Assembly: GCF_036345915.1 (NCBI RefSeq) | Contig: NZ_CP107785.1 | Span: 2,728,001-2,792,000, forward strand | Origin: Nocardia sp. NBC_00565 | Lineage (GTDB): Bacteria; Actinomycetota; Actinomycetes; Mycobacteriales; Mycobacteriaceae | Direction: 5' to 3' | Length of the DNA stretch: 64,000 nucleotides | In this document: positions 57,985 to 64,000 of the stretch, piece by piece | Numbering within the stretch: the first letter of the stretch is position 1 | How the letters are laid out: every line of letters starts with the position of its first letter | Made by a program: the position numbers and the translations under genes | Notes under the pieces: generated by a model | Seen by the model: only the letters and a program-made list of their open reading frames with translations | What the model was told of the DNA's origin: nothing | Databases searched by the model: none

Positions 57985-59502
57985 TCACCCGCGCTTGCGG
58001 CCGGGTGCCCAGCAGGCGATCGGCACCGCGCCGACCAGGACCACACAGCCCAGCACGAACGCCGCCTGCGAAATGCCGTGGACGAAGGCGGCCTCGGCGA
58101 ACTCACGGAGTGGTTGTGCGACGGGACCCGAGCGATCGGCCAGCTCCAGTGCGGCGGCGAAGGATTCGGAGACGGGGCCGCGAGCCGGTTCGGGCAGCCG
58201 GGGGAGCGCGGGCTCGATGCGGGCGCGGTAGCCGGCGGCGAGCACACTGCCCGCCACCGCGATCCCGATCGCGGCGCCCAGTTCGCGGGCGGCGTCATTG
58301 ACCGCGGCCGCGACCCCCTGCTTCGCCATGGGCGTATCGGTCATGATCAGAGCGGTCGGTGGTGCCATACCGAGCCCGATTCCGACGCTCATGATCAACA
58401 GTGGCCAGAGGACATCCAGATAGGTTGCTCCACCGTCCAATCGGCTGGCGGCGAACAGACCGCCGGCGAGAATGACCATGCCTGCGGACATCACCACCCG
58501 CGGCCCGATCCGATCGGCCAGCCAGGGCGCCACCACCGAAATCGCCGCGAGCGGAACGATCATCGGCCCCATCGCAGTGGCCGCCTGCAGTGCGCTGTAG
58601 CCCAGCACCAACTGTAGATACTGCACGAGCAGCAGGAACACGCCGAATATCGCGAGGAACTCAATGGTGATGGACGCGGCGCCGGAACCGAATCCGCGCA
58701 GCGCGAGCAGCCGGATATCGAGCAGTGGATGCTCCGACCGCAATTCGACCAGTACAAACGTCACCAGGGCCACCGCGCCGCCCGCGAACAATCCGAGCAC
58801 GCCGACATCCAGCCAGCCTCGCAGCGGCGCCTCGATGGTGCCGACCACAGCCAGTCCGAGACCGACTGCGACACACGCGGATCCGATCGGATCCAGCGGC
58901 GGCCGGTCCGCTTCCCGCGACTCCGGCAGGGTGAACGCGATCACCAGCAGGACCGCTCCGGCCCCCGCCAATGCGGCGAAAATCGAGTGCCACGACCACC
59001 ATTGCAGCAACGCCCCGGACCCGATGATGCCGAGCACACCGCCACCGCCGGCGATGCCCGCCCAGATGCCGACCGCGCGACCGGTGTCCGATGGCGGGAA
59101 ACCTGCGGTCATGATCGACAGTGTCGACGGCATGATCAGGGCCGCGCCGACACCCGCGCTCGCGCGCGCCGCGATCAGCACAATCGGGTCCGCCACCAGC
59201 AGCGGCAGCACCGAGGCGACACTGAACACCAGTAAGCCGACGATCAACGCCCGGCGCCGCCCGTACCGATCCCCGAGCGCGCCCGCGGGCAGTACCAGAC
59301 ACGCCAGCGCCAGGGTGTAACCGTCGACGATCCAGGTCAATTGCGCCTGACCGGCACCGATATCGACCGCGATACTCGGCAGGGCCGTGTACAGCGCCGC
59401 CATAGACGCGATCACCAGCGCGACTGCCAGGCAGGACACCGTGAGCATCCACCACAGGGATCGGGGCAGTCGCGGTGATTCCAGGACCTCAGCCGTGTCC
59501 AT
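57985..59502 (-). CDS. DHA2-type MFS drug exporter (14 helices)
   Basis: The 505-residue protein has motif A (GALGDRYGRRRALIVG), motif C-like GIAGGGGVLGIIGSGALL and about 14 membrane helices, as in LfrA/EmrB/QacA. The arrangement beside a divergent TetR gene with tandem operators points to an inducible multidrug pump. Confidence 0.92.
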   Translation of the reverse strand: MDTAEVLESPRLPRSLWWMLTVSCLAVALVIASMAALYTALPSIAVDIGAGQAQLTWIVDGYTLALACLVLPAGALGDRYGRRRALIVGLLVFSVASVLPLLVADPIVLIAARASAGVGAALIMPSTLSIMTAGFPPSDTGRAVGIWAGIAGGGGVLGIIGSGALLQWWSWHSIFAALAGAGAVLLVIAFTLPESREADRPPLDPIGSACVAVGLGLAVVGTIEAPLRGWLDVGVLGLFAGGAVALVTFVLVELRSEHPLLDIRLLALRGFGSGAASITIEFLAIFGVFLLLVQYLQLVLGYSALQAATAMGPMIVPLAAISVVAPWLADRIGPRVVMSAGMVILAGGLFAASRLDGGATYLDVLWPLLIMSVGIGLGMAPPTALIMTDTPMAKQGVAAAVNDAARELGAAIGIAVAGSVLAAGYRARIEPALPRLPEPARGPVSESFAAALELADRSGPVAQPLREFAEAAFVHGISQAAFVLGCVVLVGAVPIACWAPGRKRG

Positions 59503-59525
59503 CGCGCACTCCTCTCACGGCAAAA

Positions 59526-59561
59526 CGATACTATCGGTATCGCTACGCTACTATCAGTAGC
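59526..59561. promoter_or_regulatory. Tandem operators between MFS and TetR genes
   Basis: Two palindromes, CGATAC-TATCG-GTATCG (59526-59542) and GCTAC-TATCA-GTAGC (59547-59561), share the core TACTATCrGTA and have centres 20 bases apart. This fits two TetR dimers on one DNA face controlling both genes. Confidence 0.75.
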
Positions 59562-59596
59562 ATATGGCCATCGTGTTGCGATAGACTCCGCTCGCC

Positions 59597-60190
59597 ATGC
59601 CCGACCAGGAACTCGAAGATCCGCGAAAGATACGGTCCCGCAACCGATTGCTGGATGCGGCGGCCGAATTACTACTGTCTGGCGGCATCGATGCGGTCAC
59701 CATCGATGCGGTGACACGCGCCTCGAAGGTCGCCCGCACGACTCTCTATCGCCACTTCGACAGCAGCACCCAACTACTCGCCGCGACTTTCGACCGGCTA
59801 CTGCCACCGCCCGCGGCCGCACCCACTAACGGACCGCTGCGCACCCGGCTCATCGAATTGCTGCACCACCAGGCCACCCTCATCGACGAGGTGCCGATGC
59901 AGCTCACCACGCTGGCCTGGCTGACGCTGAGCGCCGAGGCCACGAATCAGGACTCCGCGGTGGCCGCCCTGCGTCAGCGTTTCATCGAACAGCATCGCGC
60001 CCCATTCGACGAGATCCTCGGAAACCCCGATGCCGCGGCACAACTCGGCGACTATGACCCCGACCTCGCACTGCTGCAACTCGTCGGCCCGATCCTCACC
60101 GCCAAGCTCGCCGGCCTCAAACGCATCGAACACGCCGACTGCGCCCGCATCGTCGACGACTTTCTGACGGCCCGGCAGGCCTCGCAATAG
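59597..60190 (+). CDS. TetR-family transcriptional regulator
   Basis: The 197-residue protein has a TetR helix-turn-helix (LLDAAAELLLSGGIDAVTID, SKVARTTLYRHFDSS) and a variable ligand-binding C terminus. It lies divergent from the MFS exporter gene and is its probable repressor. Confidence 0.92.
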   Translation: MPDQELEDPRKIRSRNRLLDAAAELLLSGGIDAVTIDAVTRASKVARTTLYRHFDSSTQLLAATFDRLLPPPAAAPTNGPLRTRLIELLHHQATLIDEVPMQLTTLAWLTLSAEATNQDSAVAALRQRFIEQHRAPFDEILGNPDAAAQLGDYDPDLALLQLVGPILTAKLAGLKRIEHADCARIVDDFLTARQASQ

Positions 60191-60211
60191 GCGCTGTACA
60201 GACTGTCATGA

Positions 60212-60229
60212 ATACAGAAATATCTGTAT
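60212..60229. promoter_or_regulatory. ArsR/SmtB-type operator
   Basis: ATACAGA-AATA-TCTGTAT, a perfect 7-bp palindrome 11 bases before the arsR-type start, similar in form to metal-sensor operators. Confidence 0.75.
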
Positions 60230-60239
60230 CGTTAGAACC

Positions 60240-60569
60240 ATGGCCATACTGGTGCACAGCGACGCGCTGTCCCGCTTCGGATACGCCCTGTCGGATTCGA
60301 CGCGCTCGCAGATCCTGCTCGCCCTGCGCGGTGCGCCGAGTTACCCGTCCGAGCTCGCCGACCGGATCGGCGTCTCCCGCCAGATCCTGTCCAACCACCT
60401 GGCCTGCCTGCGTGGTTGCGGGCTGGTCGTCGCCGTGCCCGAGGGCCGCCGCAGCCGCTACGAGCTCGCCGATCCGCGGATCGGGCATGCCCTCGACGAT
60501 CTGATCGGCCTGGTTCTCGCGGTCGATCCGGCCTGCTGCCCGGAGTCCGCGGCCGAGGCGTGCTGCTGA
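60240..60569 (+). CDS. ArsR/SmtB-family metal sensor (CmtR-like)
   Basis: The 109-residue winged-helix protein (STRSQILLALRGAPSYPSEL, VSRQILSNHLACLRGCGLVV) carries several Cys: C58-type residues in LACLRGCG and the tail PACCPESAAEACC. CmtR senses Cd/Pb with Cys in the same helix and in the tail, so thiophilic metals are the likely signal. It ends where the transporter gene begins (TGATG). Confidence 0.9.
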   Translation: MAILVHSDALSRFGYALSDSTRSQILLALRGAPSYPSELADRIGVSRQILSNHLACLRGCGLVVAVPEGRRSRYELADPRIGHALDDLIGLVLAVDPACCPESAAEACC

Positions 60570-61261
60570 TGACCGCGCTGCCGATCGTCACGAGCACGCC
60601 GACTCCCGAACGGCGACAGGCTCTTTCGCGACGGATCCGGTTCCTCGTTGCCGCGACGATCGGCTACAACGTGATCGAGGCGGTGATCGCGCTGACCGAG
60701 GGAGCGCGGGTCTCCTCAACGGCGCTGATCGGCTTCGGCCTCGACTCGGTCATCGAGGTGTCCTCCGCGGCGGCGGTCGCCTGGCAGTTCTCGGCTCGTG
60801 ACCCCGAGGCGCGGGAAAAGCTCGCCCTGCGGATCATCGCGTTCTCGTTCTTCGCGTTAGCGCTGTATGTCGCCGTCGATGCGGTGCGTGCGCTGCTCGG
60901 GCTGGGTGCAGCCGCACATTCACCGATCGGAATCGGTTTGGCCGCGGCGAGTTTGGTGATCATGCCTGCGCTGTCCTACGCGCAACGCCGGGCAGGTCGC
61001 GAACTCGGCTCCCGGAGCGCGGTCGCCGACTCCAAGCAAACGCTACTGTGCACCTATCTGTCCGCGGTCCTGTTGGTGGGCCTGTTGCTCAACAGCTTCT
61101 TCGGATGGTCCTGGGCCGATCCGATCGCCGCACTGGTGATCGCGGCGATCGCCGTCAAGGAAGGCCGCAACGCCTGGCGCGGCGACACATGCTGCGCGAC
61201 ACCACTTGCCGCGGCGGCGCCATCCGAAGCCGTTGCACACAAGTGTGATTGCTGCGACTGA
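60569..61261 (+). CDS. CDF-like cation efflux transporter with Cys-rich tail
   Basis: The 230-residue protein has five to six membrane helices. VIEVSSAAAVAWQ after GFGLDS and ADSKQTLLCTYLSAVLLVG are the polar positions of the family paired with CmtR-type regulators. The C terminus holds WRGDTCCATP and HKCDCCD, a likely thiol metal-binding tail. It probably exports Cd, Zn, Co or a similar ion. Confidence 0.87.
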   Translation: MTALPIVTSTPTPERRQALSRRIRFLVAATIGYNVIEAVIALTEGARVSSTALIGFGLDSVIEVSSAAAVAWQFSARDPEAREKLALRIIAFSFFALALYVAVDAVRALLGLGAAAHSPIGIGLAAASLVIMPALSYAQRRAGRELGSRSAVADSKQTLLCTYLSAVLLVGLLLNSFFGWSWADPIAALVIAAIAVKEGRNAWRGDTCCATPLAAAAPSEAVAHKCDCCD

Positions 61262-61666
61262 TGGTGGATCCCCCCAGCCACTGTCAGTCCAGGTCCAGGA
61301 CCGGACACCGAGTGGATCAGATGGCAAGACGGGCAGTATGTTCCGGCTTTTGGTCAGCACCGCGGTGGTGCCGGTCATCGTGGTGGCCCGTACCGGCCCG
61401 TTCCACCCACGCCAGCCGCCGCAACTCGCGATGGTCTGGCTCTCGACGCGCCCGTCATCGAACCGCGCGGTAATGGTCACCGCCGTGGCCGGATGGTCAC
61501 GTATCGGAGATCTGCCGAAGTAGTGAGGAGTTCACGGACCTCCGACGCAACGACCATGCGCTTGCGTCGGGCCATCGTGCACGCCTCCTCGACCGAGCAG
61601 AATAGGATTGCGGGGGACCGGCGTCGTACCGAATCAGTTGTGCGACCAGTCACAATCGGAGGTGCG
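61262..61666. other. Non-coding gap
   Basis: No gene is supported. Open frames on both strands here lack ribosome sites and family resemblance. GGAGG lies at 61657-61661 just before the next gene. Confidence 0.45.
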
Positions 61667-62080
61667 ATGCGGCTGAATCCGCAGACAGCCCGGGACCGGT
61701 TCATGGCCGAACGGGTAGCCCGGCTCGCCACCGTTTACCCGGATCTGCGCCCACACCTGGTACCGATCGTATTCGCGGTCGCCGACGACACCATCTACAC
61801 CGCGGTCGACGCGAAGCCGAAGACCACGACCGCCCTGCGCCGCTTAGCGAATATCGCCGCGAACCCCGCCGTCACCGTCCTCGCCGACCGCTACCACGAC
61901 GACTGGACCCAACTGTGGTGGACCAGAGCGGACGGCGTCGCCCGCCTCGCAGGCAACTCCGAGGCGGAACGAGCCCTGCATCTATTGACCGCCCGCTACC
62001 CGGTATACCGGACCCAGCTCCCGCCAGGTCCCGTGATCGCCATCGACGTCACCTCCTGGTCGGGATGGACCGCGAGCTGA
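61667..62080 (+). CDS. F420-dependent PPOX-class oxidoreductase
   Basis: The 137-residue split-barrel protein (RDRFMAERVARLATVYPDLR, HLVPIVFAVADDTIYTAVDA, WWTRADGVARLAG) matches the TIGR03668-like PPOX group associated with F420 biosynthesis organisms. The start is the ATG behind GGAGGTGCG. Substrate unknown. Confidence 0.88.
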   Translation: MRLNPQTARDRFMAERVARLATVYPDLRPHLVPIVFAVADDTIYTAVDAKPKTTTALRRLANIAANPAVTVLADRYHDDWTQLWWTRADGVARLAGNSEAERALHLLTARYPVYRTQLPPGPVIAIDVTSWSGWTAS

Positions 62081-62236
62081 CTACCGACCTCGACATCGGC
62101 GCGGTATGGAAGCCGACGAGCACATGGTTTTTGTTCGCGATTGACGGGTAGCATGTAGTTGCTGACAGATTGCCAGAAGTTCTCCGAAGTGTGCGGTCGG
62201 CTGCACGGTCGGGTCGAGCGATGAAGGAGAGCCGAC

Positions 62237-62503
62237 ATGTCCTTTGCTCCGATTCTTGCCCAGGTCGTGAATCTCCCACCGGAAACTCCACCGCTGTCGG
62301 AGCGGTTTATCGCTTTGCTCGGGTTCTTCACCTGGATACACCTGCTGGCCACCCTCGCCGGTGTGGTCTGTGTCTGCGCTCAGGTCGCCTGGCAACGCGG
62401 CCGCCGCACCCCTGTCGGCTACCTGACGGTGCTGCTACGCGCCGCACTCGCCGCCGCTGTGGTGGTGGCCGCCGGGGTGTTGCTGGAGTCCACCATCCAG
62501 TAG
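62237..62503 (+). CDS. Small membrane protein
   Basis: The 88-residue protein, with AAGGAGAG upstream, has two membrane helices (LLGFFTWIHLLATLAGVVCV and LRAALAAAVVVAAGVLLEST) joined by a basic loop WQRGRRTP. Such small proteins are common in actinobacterial integrative elements; no family was recognised. Confidence 0.65.
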   Translation: MSFAPILAQVVNLPPETPPLSERFIALLGFFTWIHLLATLAGVVCVCAQVAWQRGRRTPVGYLTVLLRAALAAAVVVAAGVLLESTIQ

Positions 62504-62510
62504 CCGATCG

Positions 62511-62996
62511 TCAGCAGGCCATGCCGGTGCGGTGGGATCTGCGGCAGGTTTCGGTGGCGCGCACCGCGGCGGCGAGCGCGACTACCGGTGGCACCCAACG
62601 GGATTCGCCAGGCGAAATCCCCCAGCAGGCCGAGCCGGTCGACAGCCTGGTCGGCGGCAGCGGGATGCTAGCGCCGTCGACGTGGACGATCGCTCCGGCA
62701 CCGCGCAGCGCTTCGATCGCCATCGCGGCCCTGGCAGCGCCGACAACCAAGTGGATCTCGCGGCGCTCGGCACCCGGAATCTCGATGACCGGACCGGACA
62801 GGTTGTTCGCCCGCAGGAACCTGCGCACCCCGGCGGCCAGCGCGCCAGTGAGCTCGACGGCCTGTATCCGCTGGTCAGTGATCAGACAAACGCCATTGGC
62901 CGTTTCGGTGACCGTCCACCCGGGGTAGTCCTGCCCGGCATCCGGTGTCGGCACCGTGACGGAGCTCGGAAACGTCGCGCGCACAGTCTTCTCCAT
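62511..62996 (-). CDS. Conserved actinobacterial protein, possibly prim-pol-like
   Basis: The 161-residue protein ends with a Pro-rich LPPTRLSTGSACWGISPGES, which resembles a conserved stretch of bifunctional primase/polymerase-like proteins of actinobacterial plasmids. The N-terminal part has GWTVTETANGVCLITDQRIQ. No catalytic acid triad was made out, so the likeness is weak. Confidence 0.5.
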   Translation of the reverse strand: MEKTVRATFPSSVTVPTPDAGQDYPGWTVTETANGVCLITDQRIQAVELTGALAAGVRRFLRANNLSGPVIEIPGAERREIHLVVGAARAAMAIEALRGAGAIVHVDGASIPLPPTRLSTGSACWGISPGESRWVPPVVALAAAVRATETCRRSHRTGMAC

Positions 62997-63230
62997 TCCC
63001 GGGTAGCTCTAGATCTCGCAACTACCCTCACATCGGCACCTGTGCATCAAATCCGTTGCCGCTGAGAGTTTCCCTACAGAATCCTTGCAGTGACGACCGC
63101 ACCAGAGATTCTGCGCGGTTCCCCCATCCATGGCATCGCCCCGTGGTCGCTACTCGGGTCCTACTTTGGTCGGATCCGTTCCCCCGCAAACCCATCCGTG
63201 GCACCCGGTCCGCGCACCACGAAACGAGAA

Positions 63231-63259
63231 AGGCTCACGCTCTGGGTGAGCATGAGCCT
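63231..63259 (-). terminator. Intrinsic terminator of cysQ
   Basis: On the minus strand AGGCTCA, inner GCTC/GAGC and TGAGCCT form a long hairpin, followed by TTTCTCGTTTC, a T-rich tail. It lies 30 bases past the cysQ stop. Confidence 0.8.
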
Positions 63260-63288
63260 TCCATCGAGTAGATGCCTCGCTCAGGTGT

Positions 63289-64000
63289 TCACCGATCGCG
63301 CAATACCGCGAGCACGGTGTCGGCCAGCTCCGGGCGGCAGATGAGCAGGTCGGGTAGGTACGGGTCGGGCTGGTTGTAGCGTAGCGGCGACCCGTCCAGC
63401 CGGGACACATGCAGGCCCGCTGCCGCCGCGACCGCGACCGGCGCGCACGAATCCCACTCGTACTGGCCACCCGAGTGGGCATAGACCTCGACATCACCGC
63501 GGACCACCGCCATTGCCTTGGCCCCGGCCGAGCCCATCGGCACGGTCTTAGCGCCCAGCTTGTCCACCAGCAGATCGACACATGTCGGCGGCCGGGTGCG
63601 CGATACCGCCAACCGGATCGGCCCTGTGCTCACGGGCGCGGGCCGTGGCGGCTCGCCGGTGTGCAACACCAGGTCGGCGGCGGGCAAGGCGACTGCGCCG
63701 ACCGTGGCGACACCGCCGACCGCGAGGGCCACGTGCACCGCCCAGTCCTCGCGCGGGGGTTCACCGTATTCGCGGGTGCCGTCGAGCGGATCGATGATCC
63801 AGACCCGGTCGCGCTCGAGCCGGATCGGGTTGTCGGCGCTCTCCTCCGAGAGCACCGCATCCTCGGGCCGCAGCTCGGCCAGCCGGCGCAGCAACAGCGC
63901 GTTCGACTGCTGGTCACCGGCCGCACCGCCCTGATCCCGGATCCGCAGCAACAGTGCTCCCGCCTCGGCCGCCAAGCACGCGGCCACCTCGTGATCGTTC
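63289..64000 (-). CDS. cysQ: 3'(2'),5'-bisphosphate nucleotidase CysQ, 5' partial
   Basis: The frame is open to the right edge, with NDHEVAACLAAEAGALLLRI as the visible N-terminal part, so the start lies just outside. It is an inositol-monophosphatase-family enzyme: VLSEESADN holds the metal Glu, WIIDPLDGTREYG the core metal site and GGQYEWDSCAPVAVAAAAGL the C-terminal Asp. The mycobacterial enzyme removes phosphate from PAP in sulfate assimilation and also acts on inositol phosphates. Confidence 0.9.
   Translation of the reverse strand, partial: NDHEVAACLAAEAGALLLRIRDQGGAAGDQQSNALLLRRLAELRPEDAVLSEESADNPIRLERDRVWIIDPLDGTREYGEPPREDWAVHVALAVGGVATVGAVALPAADLVLHTGEPPRPAPVSTGPIRLAVSRTRPPTCVDLLVDKLGAKTVPMGSAGAKAMAVVRGDVEVYAHSGGQYEWDSCAPVAVAAAAGLHVSRLDGSPLRYNQPDPYLPDLLICRPELADTVLAVLRDR

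Noticed and set aside
61043..61480. Minus-strand open frame in the gap after the cation transporter
   Set aside because: It runs antisense into a conserved transporter gene, no family resemblance could be made out and no Shine-Dalgarno sequence precedes it.

Overview
The window reads as a chromosomal stretch of a mycolata actinomycete, most likely Nocardia or a close relative. The basis is strong GC bias with actinobacterial codon use, a PknG-type kinase, a UsfX/SigF pair, ectABCD, deazaflavin/F420-type oxidoreductases, an Erm methylase and a 31-residue metallothionein. This assignment is an inference from gene content; no rRNA or tRNA gene was seen.

Left part (1-9.8 kb). A tightly overlapping operon encodes a coiled-coil protein (5' end outside the window), the kinase PknG, a PP2C phosphatase, a von Willebrand A protein and an FHA protein. 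Kinase, phosphatase and FHA protein share the same small N-terminal zinc-ribbon motif. An HD-domain gene and a GlxA-type regulator follow, flanked by imperfect direct repeats of about 0.1 kb. Next come an NAD(P)-binding reductase and a toxin-antitoxin-like gene pair.

9.8-18 kb is accessory. Two decayed genes are fused at a deletion scar. A tandem-MerR regulator lies divergent from an erythromycin-esterase-family gene. Then come a hydrolase, an SRPBCC protein, an NDH-2-like flavoprotein and a complete IS701-family element with a CTAA target duplication.

18-25 kb is a stress island: a PAS-ANTAR protein, an anti-sigma/sigma-F pair, a small conserved protein, an orphan response regulator with Glu at the phospho-acceptor position, and ectABCD (ectoine and 5-hydroxyectoine). 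Three sites fit the SigF promoter pattern GTTT-N15/16-GGGTA(A/C/T), before the sigma operon, the small gene and the response regulator.

25-45 kb holds a two-gene operon of unknown function, an SRPBCC/AMP-ligase fusion, a truncated kinase/membrane pseudogene, an Erm methylase whose Shine-Dalgarno sequence sits in a hairpin, a hybrid sensor kinase with an extra DosS-like C-terminal module, a Pro/Gln-rich Sel1 protein, a MarR/ABC-2 pair, several small enzyme genes with palindromic operators, and an IS256-family element with an 8-bp target duplication.

45-64 kb contains a DapA-like gene divergent from LysR, a carboxylesterase, an FAD monooxygenase, a Ddn-like protein, a truncated methyltransferase and a metallothionein. 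A five-gene leftward operon follows for N-acetylmuramate/anhydro-muramate salvage (sugar kinase, SSS symporter, anmK, murR, murQ). The window ends with a TetR/MFS pair, an ArsR/cation-transporter pair, small proteins and a partial cysQ running off the right edge.
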